DNA from: a virus
Length of the DNA: 21,947 nucleotides
Virus record (IMG/VR): IMGVR_UViG_3300047557_000717
Coordinates: 1-21,947 of that record
Direction: 5' to 3' (one strand)
Shown: piece after piece, positions 15,964-21,947 of the stretch
How positions within the stretch are numbered: the stretch's first letter is position 1
Layout: each line of letters opens with the position of its first letter
Notes under the pieces: generated by a model
What the model was told of the DNA's origin: nothing
Seen by the model: the letters and a program-made list of their open reading frames with translations, nothing else
Database searches by the model: none
Program-made: the position numbers and the translations under genes

Positions 15964-16397
15964 TACAGGCCCCGCTGCGAAAGGATCATCGCAAGTGCCT
16001 GGAACTCACCCGTAGCGTCACGGGCAGCCAGGCGCTGCAGCACCTCACTGGGTCGCCTGCCCTGGCTGACCATCGCCGGGCCAGGGCCCGGGCCAAGCGG
16101 GGCACCCGACGTGACCGGCTCATCCGGTCGCTCAGTGGGGGAGTACAGCGGGGTCACCATCGCCGCAGGAGCAGGAGCCGCACCAGATTGCCGAGCCTGT
16201 CGGACACCTGCAGCCACATTGTTTGTCTCCGCCATCGGTGCAGAAGTCTGCATGTCGTAGAAATCCTGCCCATCCCCATACGGCATGCCGGAGGCATAAC
16301 GCGCAGGCTGCCCATCGGTGCGGCGCGACATCGCGCCCGGACCCGATACGGGTGCGGGGTTAGCGGGAGTGCGTGACCCACCATGACCGTTAGCCAT
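15963..16397 (-). CDS. Pro/Ala/Gly-rich conserved phage protein (144 aa)
   Basis: The start is the ATG at 16397 (MANGHGGSRTPANP), with GAGGGAG upstream and ten bases after the previous stop. The ORF is open further upstream, but that would overlap the previous gene by some 60 bases. The first two thirds are low-complexity, but contain a polar patch GQDFYDMQTSAPMAE (48-62). A recognisable block follows, LYSPTERPDEPVTSGAPLGP, and then a helical C-terminus (PSEVLQRLAARDATGEFQAL). I recall the block with TERPDEPVT-GAPLGPG from other phages, directly before large virion genes. Its role is unknown, but chaperone or minor head protein are plausible. The stop shares one base with the giant gene's start, so the two are coupled. 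Confidence 0.7.
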   Translation of the reverse strand: MANGHGGSRTPANPAPVSGPGAMSRRTDGQPARYASGMPYGDGQDFYDMQTSAPMAETNNVAAGVRQARQSGAAPAPAAMVTPLYSPTERPDEPVTSGAPLGPGPGPAMVSQGRRPSEVLQRLAARDATGEFQALAMILSQRGL

Positions 16398-16407
16398 GCG
16401 AACTCCC

Positions 16408-16647
16408 TCAGTCAGTAGTTTCTTCAACCTCTTCGGACGTGTCTGCGTCCTCGTCGTCGTCACCGGCACCTAGGTACACAAGTTCCCCATAGTCGGCAAC
16501 ATCGGACAGTGCCTGCTTGAACATGGCACCTGCTTGCTTGCCCATGTCATTCAGCACGTCCGGGTAGTAGGCCACGTTCTCCACGTGCAGTGAAACCATC
16601 GTGTCGGCCCACCTGATTTGCAACGCAATATCTCCACGCTGACTCAC
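16408..16647 (-). CDS. Small protein with acidic tail (79 aa)
   Basis: The start is chosen at the GTG at 16647, because GGAGG lies exactly five bases upstream. The frame is also open to a TTG at 16659, but that has no such SD. The body is mixed alpha/beta (RGDIALQIRWADTMVSLHVE, then a helix MGKQAGAMFKQALSDVADYG). The last 18 residues are almost all Asp/Glu/Thr (DDDEDADTSEEVEETTD). An acidic tail beside several very basic small proteins could mean a partner or chaperone for them. That is inference. I recall short proteins of this shape at the same place in other phage operons, without known function. Confidence 0.65.
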   Translation of the reverse strand: MSQRGDIALQIRWADTMVSLHVENVAYYPDVLNDMGKQAGAMFKQALSDVADYGELVYLGAGDDDEDADTSEEVEETTD

Positions 16648-16677
16648 CGTGGCCTCCAACCCATCGACGTTTACTTC

Positions 16678-16824
16678 TTAGCGGCTGCCCTTACCGGAGC
16701 CCTTAGTGCCACCCGGCTGGAAGCCAAGGCGCAGATCGCCGTGCTTCGGGGCAGCGGCCTTCTTATCCACCAGCGGCTCCTGCGTGTGCGGCTTGCCGTG
16801 GGTTCCCTTGTTAGGCTGAGGCAT
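16678..16824 (-). CDS. Small basic protein (48 aa)
   Basis: ATG at 16824 with AGGAGG seven bases upstream. The 48 residues start MPQPNKGTHGKPHTQEPLVD and end GGTKGSGKGSR, rich in Lys, Gly, Pro and His, with no hydrophobic core, so the chain is probably disordered. The SD is one of the best in the window and the gene fills an otherwise empty space between its neighbours, which supports real coding. It could bind DNA or the giant protein. I cannot assign a function. Confidence 0.65.
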   Translation of the reverse strand: MPQPNKGTHGKPHTQEPLVDKKAAAPKHGDLRLGFQPGGTKGSGKGSR

Positions 16825-16836
16825 TGTTCCTCCTAG

Positions 16837-17103
16837 TTACCATTTCACCTTGTCGGCCCAGTAAGCCGCTGACATCTTTCCTTTAGCAATATTCGCGGCA
16901 TGGCGTGCCTTGAACGATGCTTGACGTTTCGTGGGCTGCTTATCACCCGTCACACCCTGCTGCCCGAAACGGATCGTCTTCACCTTGTCGCCGTCTTTCG
17001 CAACAACAACGTGTGACTTCGTGGGGTGGCTGGGTGTGCGCTTCGGCTTGTTGTAGCCGTCAACCCCGGCCCGCTCTAGGCGGGGGTCCTTCTTACTTGG
17101 CAC
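16837..17103 (-). CDS. Small conserved basic phage protein (88 aa)
   Basis: The start is taken as the GTG at 17103, which lies inside the last three codons of the upstream 43-aa gene. The protein reads (M)PSKKDPRLERAGVDGYNKPKRT, then SHPTKSHVVVAKDGDKVKTIRFGQQG, and ends SAAYWADKVKW. I recognise this pattern (RL-RAGV-GYNKPKRTP-HPTKSHVV, FGQQGV, FKARHA, KMSAAYWADKVKW) from many marine and other phages as an uncharacterised family. The in-frame region further upstream is Arg-rich nonsense produced by the Lys/Ala gene in another frame, so I reject the longer start. The strong positive charge suggests nucleic-acid contact, possibly DNA in the head. The function is unproven. Confidence 0.8.
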   Translation of the reverse strand: MPSKKDPRLERAGVDGYNKPKRTPSHPTKSHVVVAKDGDKVKTIRFGQQGVTGDKQPTKRQASFKARHAANIAKGKMSAAYWADKVKW

Positions 17104-17224
17104 GCTTCTTCGCAGCCATCTTCTTCGGCGCGGCCTTCTTTGCGGCCTGCTTCGCTGCAGCCTTCTTCGCAGCGGCCTTACCGGCAGCCGTGTACGGGAA
17201 CTTCTTTCCACCGACCATTGGCAT
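17093..17224 (-). CDS. Tiny Lys/Ala-rich histone-like protein (43 aa)
   Basis: ATG at 17224, one base after the stop of the 114-aa gene. The protein starts MPMVGGKKFPYTAAGKAAAK and goes on with alternating Ala/Lys to the end (MAAKKRAK), like histone H1 tails. I recall short MPMVGGKKFPYT-AGK proteins from other phages, next to the 88-aa family that follows here. It most likely neutralises DNA charge or is packaged with DNA, but no direct evidence exists. Its stop codon TAA lies eight bases after the start of the next gene, so the two overlap and are translationally coupled. It is easily missed because of its size. Confidence 0.75.
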   Translation of the reverse strand: MPMVGGKKFPYTAAGKAAAKKAAAKQAAKKAAPKKMAAKKRAK

Positions 17225-17225
17225 A

Positions 17226-17570
17226 TCAGCGGCCCTTCTTCTTAGGTGCGGTCTTCTTCGCTACGGGAACCGACTTCTTCGGACCCTCGGAGCCCTTCGT
17301 GGCAGCAAACGACACGGCGGCACCTGCAGCAGCACCGGACACGATGCCGCCCGCAATCTTGCGCCTAGTGGCTGCCTTCGCTGCAGCGACGCGGGTCTCG
17401 TACGCCTTCTTGCCTGCCTCTACACGAGTCGGGTTCTTCGTGATGTAGGTGCGGGCTGCGGCGGACTGCTTGTTCTGTGCGCGGCTTGGGCTACCGCCAC
17501 GAGCACCGGAACCACCGGAGCCGCCGGCTCCACCGCTCATGCGACCTGACGAACTTCCCTTAGCGGGCAT
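17226..17570 (-). CDS. Basic protein with Gly-rich head and one hydrophobic segment (114 aa)
   Basis: The start is the ATG at 17570 (MPAKGSSSGRMSGG), preceded by GGGAG and ten bases after the portal stop. An in-frame ATG at 17612 would lie inside the portal gene. Residues 5-30 are Gly/Ser/Arg-rich. A basic helix follows (RVEAGKKAYETRVAAAKAAT, 49-68). Residues 72-91 (IAGGIVSGAAAGAAVSFAAT) are an Ala/Gly-rich hydrophobic segment with spaced glycines that could cross a membrane. The tail is Lys-rich (KKTAPKKKGR). A basic protein with a glycine-zipper-like segment behind the portal could be a DNA-associated or ejection-pore component. The function is not established. Confidence 0.7.
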   Translation of the reverse strand: MPAKGSSSGRMSGGAGGSGGSGARGGSPSRAQNKQSAAARTYITKNPTRVEAGKKAYETRVAAAKAATRRKIAGGIVSGAAAGAAVSFAATKGSEGPKKSVPVAKKTAPKKKGR

Positions 17571-17580
17571 AGGTGACTCC

Positions 17581-19470
17581 CTAGATCGGTAGACGCCGGG
17601 AAACACCGGCACTGAGATTCGGCTGGCCCCCAGCCGTAAGCGACGCCATCAGCATCTGCAGATCAGGACGGCCACCCGGGCTCATGCCCGCCTGGCCCGG
17701 CGCGACACCGCGCATCAGACCACTGCCTTCACCTAGACCTTCAAGACCACCGCCCGCCCCAGGCTGTACCTCACCGGGCACGCCCATCATGTCGTCGGCT
17801 GCACCTACGGGAGCCTCACCTGGGGCAAGCGGCTGCTCCTCGGGAGCAAACGCCTCAGCGACGACCTCTTCAATAGATCGTCCACGCTGCCGCCCAAGGA
17901 TGATTTCTGACAGGCGGGCAAGAATCTCGCCCGGGTCCTGCCCGTTCTGCGCGAGGACCGGGATCGCCTGCGCGTAGCCGGCCACAGCCTGCTTCAACGC
18001 ATCCCGCATTTCCTCAATATCCACCTTCGACTCTTCCTCGCTCGCATCAAGCGCGAACGGCATCTGCCGCCGAAGGAAATCCCTACTGATCAACTTGTCG
18101 CCACGAGCCTGCAGACCGAACACGAGTGCACGGTTCGGGTCCAGTCCCGCCATCAGGCCGTACTGCACGTCCACCGTGTAGTCGCCCTTGATGTCCTTCT
18201 CGGGCCGGTAGCGAATCTCGTACGGGGTGCCGTCCGCGTTACCGCGAATCGACTTCGTTTCCGAACCCCACAGCACCTCGTCCACGAACAGGGCCTTGCG
18301 GATCAGGTTCGTAAACCCCACCGCAAACATGGCCTGCGCGGTCCTGATCTGCGAATCGAACCCCGACATGAGGGCCTGCACACCGCGACCCGTCACGATG
18401 GACGCATCGACGTTGCCGCCCCGCGCCTCCGGGTAGCGTGACCCCTGCCGCAGTTCCATGTCCAGCACGGACTGCTGCGCGAAGGCCGCCTGCGGCACCT
18501 CAATCGGCACGCGGCGCACCTGCTGCCCGTTCGCGGTACGAATCACCGCATCCGGACCCAAGGCGAGTTCCTGCGCATCCGGGGGCATCACGATCGGGGC
18601 CTGCACCGACTTCTGCGCCGCCTCAAGGCTGAGCAGCGCGAAGCGGGCTTTCGCCACCTGCACGGCGAGCACGTCATCGAACTGGCCGTGCGGCTCATCA
18701 TCCACACCGGGACGCTGAATCCACTCCGCCAGCACCTCACCCACCGGGTTCGGCACCTTGCTCAGCACCAGGCCCTCGTTGGACGGCATGAACAGCATGT
18801 CCATGTGGCGGTCGTGGTAGCGGACCACTTCCACGAGGTCAGCGCCGCCGTTGCGGTTCTTCCCCATGATTGCGGACTCAAGTTCCGGGTAGGCGAACGC
18901 CAGTTCGTCACGGGACTTGTAGAACGAGAAGAACACGGCAGCCAGGCGTCCCCACCGATCGAACATGGGGTAGGTGCCGATCGCGTCAAGGAAACGGATG
19001 CGCGGCATCTTCTCGTCCGCGTCAATCTCCACCATGCCCGGCACGAAACCGTACGACACGTACCGGTCTGCAGCCGTGTACATTTGCCGCTGCAGGTCCG
19101 AATACGCCACGTACCCGTTCACGATCTTGGTGCGCTTCTCCGCGAACGCACGAGCCGTGTCACCCACGCCGGTCGCGGACGCGCAGTTGAAGGACGGCAG
19201 CGGGGCCATCACCTCAGCCAGATCACGTGCCGCCACGTCCACCATGTTCGCCACGATGCCACGATCGAACGGGCCCTCGGGGAACAGGTCAGGGTACACG
19301 TCACGCATGCGGCCCTGCCGCACCGCGAGCAGGTTCTGCATGCGACGGTCACGGTCAGCGAACCGCGACTTCGCTCGCGTGTACAGGCCACGCACCTCAC
19401 GCAAACCCTGATGGCGTGGCTCGTCATACATATCTGATGCGGAGTGGATGTCAGGATTCCACAAATCCAT
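17581..19470 (-). CDS. Portal protein (629 aa)
   Basis: Forms the ring at one head vertex through which DNA enters and leaves, and docks the terminase. The ATG at 19470 has GGAGGGA upstream and lies 15 bases behind the terminase. Recognisable portal-like stretches are RRMQNLLAVRQGRMRDVYPD with FDRGIVANMVDVAARDLAEV (41-84), then YVSYGFVPGMVEIDADE (134-150) with FLDAIGTYPMFDRWGRLAAV, and later QSVLDMELRQGSRYPEARG near the clip and wing part. The C-terminal 90 residues are Pro/Gly-rich, mostly disordered. The size fits podovirus-type portals. The terminase-portal order and the internal pattern make the call firm, although I could not run a search. Confidence 0.87.
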   Translation of the reverse strand: MDLWNPDIHSASDMYDEPRHQGLREVRGLYTRAKSRFADRDRRMQNLLAVRQGRMRDVYPDLFPEGPFDRGIVANMVDVAARDLAEVMAPLPSFNCASATGVGDTARAFAEKRTKIVNGYVAYSDLQRQMYTAADRYVSYGFVPGMVEIDADEKMPRIRFLDAIGTYPMFDRWGRLAAVFFSFYKSRDELAFAYPELESAIMGKNRNGGADLVEVVRYHDRHMDMLFMPSNEGLVLSKVPNPVGEVLAEWIQRPGVDDEPHGQFDDVLAVQVAKARFALLSLEAAQKSVQAPIVMPPDAQELALGPDAVIRTANGQQVRRVPIEVPQAAFAQQSVLDMELRQGSRYPEARGGNVDASIVTGRGVQALMSGFDSQIRTAQAMFAVGFTNLIRKALFVDEVLWGSETKSIRGNADGTPYEIRYRPEKDIKGDYTVDVQYGLMAGLDPNRALVFGLQARGDKLISRDFLRRQMPFALDASEEESKVDIEEMRDALKQAVAGYAQAIPVLAQNGQDPGEILARLSEIILGRQRGRSIEEVVAEAFAPEEQPLAPGEAPVGAADDMMGVPGEVQPGAGGGLEGLGEGSGLMRGVAPGQAGMSPGGRPDLQMLMASLTAGGQPNLSAGVSRRLPI

Positions 19471-19485
19471 ACGCTGATCCCTCCG

Positions 19486-21342
19486 CTATCTGAAAGTGGG
19501 CTGCCACTGGGAGCGTGCCTCCACGTCGATCAGGTTGATCACCTGCTGCTGGGAACGGTCCCAAGGGGTGTGAAACATGCTCATCGCGTGATGCTTCGTG
19601 AAGTTGCTGAACGCCATCACCCGGTCACGGCACGCCAGTTCGTAGAACCACAGCGCCATCACGAGGTCCGTCTTCGCTTTCTTGTGCAAGTCGGGGGACC
19701 ACGTGACTAACTGCTCCACCATCGACTTCGCGGCCTCGGAGATTGCCGTGCTGGGTAGTTCAATCAACTGGCGTTTGTCTTCCCAGTTGTTGAACAGCAC
19801 CGTCATCGACGCGACACCGAACTCGGCGTCATGCTTATTGCTGCCGGTGAAGTGGGGGCGAATCACGGTGCCGCGCTGCGCGCAGTAGTCGTTGATTTCC
19901 CGGTCATGCACGAGAAAGCCCTGGAAGCCGTTTTTCTCAATGCGCCACTCGGCGATTCGATACTTGTCGGTCCACCCCATGATGAGTTCACGAATCTCAT
20001 CCGGTTTCGTGCCCGGCTTGTTGAACACATCGAACACGTAACGTTTCTGCGTCTGCGGGTCCAAGCCCCCCACCACGGCAGGAATGATGAGGCCGTCGTC
20101 CCCGTTGGGTCGGCAGCCGTTCATGCCCCGTGGCATCAGCCCGGTCATGCGGTTGCCGTTCACGGCAGCGGCCACCGCACGCGGATCGAACACGGCGTCA
20201 TCAGACACCTGGGCCTGCATGTACACCATCGACCACGTGCGCGGGGTCATGCGAGCCCGCTTCTTATGCAGGCGCGGCCCATCCCACTTCGGGAACAAAC
20301 CGTCCTCGTCCGGTTCGGCGTCCTCGCCACGTGCACCCAGGTCGGGCACGTTCGACTTCGGCCACAACGTCACCCAGTCATCGGCCTTCTCGGTGAACTC
20401 CAACACCGCCGGCATCGCCAGGTATGACCACGGCGACTTCTCTTCCGGGTACCGGTGCGGGTTCCGCAACTCCAAATACAAATCTTTGGAAGCCAGGCGG
20501 GTGCCCACCACGAGCAGGGAGCCGCTGGGGGAGAGGCGGGAGATAACTTCGGACTGAATCCAGTCGATCTGCTTATCGAACTCGTGGGCGTTCGTGCCGT
20601 CCACCACGTCATCCAGAATGATCAGGTCGGCACGGGCACCATAAATATGCCCACGCACACCCAGGGCCTGCACGGTCGGGTCCTTCTCACCCGAATCCCT
20701 ACTCGCCCCGGACACGTAGATCATGTCCTGCGTCCACGACGCGCTATCAGAGTCATACCCGCCAGGCGGGCCATACTTCGTCTGCAGCCCCACATACTTC
20801 GGGTGCGTCAGCCGGGTCTTGATGCCGTACAGGAACTTGCGGGCCATCGCCATCGTCTTGGACACCACCATGACCCGGACGTTCGGGTTCATGGCGATCC
20901 GGTAGGTCACATAGTTCATGGTGACCGTCGTGGACTTGGCATGCTCGGGGGGCATGTTCACGATACACAGGTCCGGCTCGCCCGGCTCCCACGTCATGCC
21001 GGGATGCAGCCAGGACGGTTCGCGGCCTTCGATCATGTCGATCACGTTCTGCGCGTGCGGGAACACCTCGGCTTCAAGGTACTTCGCGCTGAACTCGGCG
21101 AACGATAGGTTGCGGGAGTCGGCGGCATCAACCTTCAACGACTCCGCGAGGTCAAGCCTCAGCCGGTCAATATCCCGGGCGAAATCCTTATCCCGCCGCC
21201 GCCACTCCTCATACGTCGGCCTAGACCGGCCAATCACTTCCAGGGCACGGGCAATCGTCTGACCGCCCGCCACCTGCTCAAGCAGCAGCCGCTTAGAATC
21301 CTCCACGGACCTGCCACGGGCCCGCACCTCACCTTTCGGCAC
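19486..21342 (-). CDS. terL: Terminase large subunit with N-terminal HTH (618 aa)
   Basis: Motor and nuclease that packages DNA into the head. Start chosen at the GTG at 21342, with GAGGGGG eight bases upstream. The frame is open to a GTG at 21417 that lacks an SD. Residues about 23-55 (LEQVAGGQTIARALEVIGRS, then TYEEWRRRDKDFARDI) look like the helix-turn-helix of small terminases. The ATPase part has a Walker A variant PPEHAKSTT (131-139, K136), Walker B LIILDD (240-245) and a coupling motif LLVVGT (276-281). The RNase-H-like nuclease shows Asp 428 (GGLDPQ), Glu 469 (RIEKNG) and Asp 559 (AKTDLVMALW). No separate small terminase gene is seen nearby. It is the first gene of the late block. Confidence 0.92.
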   Translation of the reverse strand: MPKGEVRARGRSVEDSKRLLLEQVAGGQTIARALEVIGRSRPTYEEWRRRDKDFARDIDRLRLDLAESLKVDAADSRNLSFAEFSAKYLEAEVFPHAQNVIDMIEGREPSWLHPGMTWEPGEPDLCIVNMPPEHAKSTTVTMNYVTYRIAMNPNVRVMVVSKTMAMARKFLYGIKTRLTHPKYVGLQTKYGPPGGYDSDSASWTQDMIYVSGASRDSGEKDPTVQALGVRGHIYGARADLIILDDVVDGTNAHEFDKQIDWIQSEVISRLSPSGSLLVVGTRLASKDLYLELRNPHRYPEEKSPWSYLAMPAVLEFTEKADDWVTLWPKSNVPDLGARGEDAEPDEDGLFPKWDGPRLHKKRARMTPRTWSMVYMQAQVSDDAVFDPRAVAAAVNGNRMTGLMPRGMNGCRPNGDDGLIIPAVVGGLDPQTQKRYVFDVFNKPGTKPDEIRELIMGWTDKYRIAEWRIEKNGFQGFLVHDREINDYCAQRGTVIRPHFTGSNKHDAEFGVASMTVLFNNWEDKRQLIELPSTAISEAAKSMVEQLVTWSPDLHKKAKTDLVMALWFYELACRDRVMAFSNFTKHHAMSMFHTPWDRSQQQVINLIDVEARSQWQPTFR

Positions 21343-21477
21343 GAGCACAACCCCCTCACGCGGGTAAACGGCAGACGCCAGTCGCGGAGGCAGACGCCGA
21401 AGCGACACAGGTAGCACAAAGACGTTTCAACAAAGGGGGCTAAGCAAGCCGGCTACGTGGAGAGGCTTGCAGTCAAC

Positions 21478-21498
21478 GGCTCGCCCTAGAGGCTCGCC
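21478..21498. repeat. 8-bp direct repeat upstream of terminase
   Basis: GGCTCGCC occurs twice (21478-21485 and 21491-21498), separated by five bases. The 13-base spacing is not an obvious helical repeat. It lies in the non-coding region before the late genes and could be a protein-binding site or a chance repeat. Confidence 0.3.
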
Positions 21499-21512
21499 TC
21501 AGTCAGCCAGCA

Positions 21513-21537
21513 CGCCACCCCCCTAGAAGGGGTGGCG
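21513..21537. other. 9-bp inverted repeat in the non-coding right end
   Basis: CGCCACCCC and GGGGTGGCG flank a seven-base loop. The stem is perfect. No T-tract follows on either strand. It may be an RNA hairpin in the late leader or a terminator for transcription entering from the right. Confidence 0.5.
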
Positions 21538-21552
21538 GTAAGCATGCTTGCT

Positions 21553-21586
21553 CTTCGGCGGCCTGAGGCGGCGTCAGCCGCCGAAG
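21553..21586. other. 10-bp inverted repeat in the non-coding right end
   Basis: CTTCGGCGGC and GCCGCCGAAG flank a 14-base loop. This is the longest perfect stem in the region. On neither strand is it followed by a T-tract, so it is listed as a structure rather than a terminator. It lies 16 bases from the previous stem, with the palindrome AAGCATGCTT (21540-21549) between the two. Confidence 0.55.
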
Positions 21587-21603
21587 TAAAGAACCCCTCA
21601 CTA

Positions 21604-21637
21604 TTTATATCGGGTTGAATTTCTGAGCATTTCAACC
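21604..21637 (-). promoter_or_regulatory. Candidate late promoter with operator-like inverted repeat
   Basis: On the minus strand TATAAA (21604-21609) could be a -10 element and TTGAAA (21630-21635) a -35 element, but the 20-base spacing is longer than sigma-70 prefers. GGTTGAA / TTCAACC (21613-21619 and 21631-21637) is a seven-bp inverted repeat with an 11-base spacer covering the same stretch, as a repressor or activator site would. This is the only AT-rich stretch close in front of the late genes. Confidence 0.3.
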
Positions 21638-21947
21638 ACGAACAGCCAAATTGCTCCAATTCCAAGGAAACTTGCCCTGATATGCACCACAATGCCCGAT
21701 TCTGGCCTGGCACAAGTAGCCATGCACCGGCAACCCCCAGTGGCATCCAACAAGTGCACTTCTGCAGGGGGATATTTATATATATATGTGTACATCTTTA
21801 TAAAGGACTGGGGTCAAGCGTGCACGATTCGGGCGATTCGTCGCCATGCCGGGGGCCCACATCGGCGCATTGGCCCACTAGTGCACCCCCCGGGGGGAGG
21901 GGGGCAGGCCGAACCGGGCCGGGCCGGGCCCCTCGTGGGTATTAGTG

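Larger units (their letters stand above)
21343..21947. other. Non-coding right-end region (about 600 bases)
   Basis: No convincing gene is present: the open frames here have no SD, odd composition, and run through the inverted repeats. The region holds two strong stems, an operator-like repeat, an AT-rich island (about 21771-21808, with CTTTATAAAG at 21796-21805), GTGCAC-centred palindromes (21752-21761, 21819-21826 and GTGCAC at 21881), two copies of CGATTCG nine bases apart (21825 and 21834), the perfect palindrome CCCCCCGGGGGG (21886-21897) and GGGCC three times in tandem (21916-21930). It probably carries the late promoter and perhaps an origin, packaging site or genome end. Confidence 0.55.

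Noticed and set aside
14542-16260. 572-codon open frame on the plus strand
   Set aside because: It is antisense to the giant gene, Arg/His/Val-rich as expected from the reverse strand of GC-rich coding DNA, and has no SD or operon partner.
18688-19437. 249-codon plus-strand open frame
   Set aside because: Antisense to the portal gene; very His/Arg/Val-rich and without start signals.
21594-21615. T7-promoter-like CTCACTAT on the plus strand
   Set aside because: Only eight bases agree, it points away from the late genes, and no phage RNA polymerase gene or repeated copies of the motif are seen in the window.
21486-21746. 86-codon minus-strand frame before terminase
   Set aside because: Runs through both strong inverted repeats and the AT-rich stretch, has no SD and no protein-like pattern.
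21682-21945. 87-codon plus-strand frame at the right edge
   Set aside because: Crosses the AT-rich island and palindromes, ends in Pro/Gly/Arg low complexity and lacks an SD.
1-21947. CRISPR array, insertion sequence or rRNA
   Set aside because: No regularly spaced repeats, transposase motifs or rRNA-like sequence found on either strand.

Overview
The window looks like the late (virion) half of a tailed phage genome, most likely a podovirus-type phage or prophage-like contig. All recognisable genes lie on the minus strand, so transcription runs from the right end to the left. They are tightly packed, with 1-8 base overlaps and strong Shine-Dalgarno (SD) sequences. The DNA is visibly GC-rich, and GTG starts are very common (terminase, giant protein and at least seven others). 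Together with the flavour of the proteins this suggests a high-GC bacterial host, perhaps an actinobacterium. That host guess is inference, because no host gene is present. No integrase, repressor, polymerase or lysis gene is visible in the window.

Layout in transcription order. (1) 21343-21947 has no convincing gene; it holds several strong inverted repeats and an AT-rich island and is the candidate promoter/operator or genome-end region. (2) 19486-21342 is the large terminase, with a small-terminase-like helix-turn-helix at its N-terminus, followed by the portal at 17581-19470. (3) 15963-17570 is a run of small genes: four very basic proteins (114, 43, 88 and 48 aa), one acidic-tailed protein (79 aa) and a Pro/Ala/Gly-rich 144-aa protein. 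Two of these are below the size of a routine gene call. (4) 9547-15963 is one giant gene of 2138 codons, probably an internal or ejection protein, followed by three more probable virion proteins (298, 413 and 392 aa) that may belong to the same ejection apparatus. (5) 5988-6242 is a 255-base non-coding gap holding a strong SD with a 13-codon micro-ORF, a perfect hairpin and a tRNA-like element. (6) 4506-5987 holds the scaffold and the major capsid protein; the capsid gene has a perfect 9-base SD and is followed by an 11-bp hairpin closed by a C(UUCG)G tetraloop. (7) 230-4413 holds a conserved small structural protein, a repetitive fibre-like protein, a small Cys-containing protein, a head-tail adaptor-like protein, a receptor-binding tail fibre and a small unknown. 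(8) 1-111 is the start of one more gene that runs off the left edge.

Together the genes package DNA (terminase and portal), build the head (scaffold and capsid), fill it with ejection proteins (giant protein and neighbours), close it (adaptor) and recognise the host (fibre). Unusual points are the position of the giant ejection-type gene between portal and capsid, the tRNA-like element inside the late operon, the HTH-terminase fusion, a nine-copy 20-22-residue repeat in the 284-aa protein, and an N-terminal module shared by the adaptor and the tail fibre.
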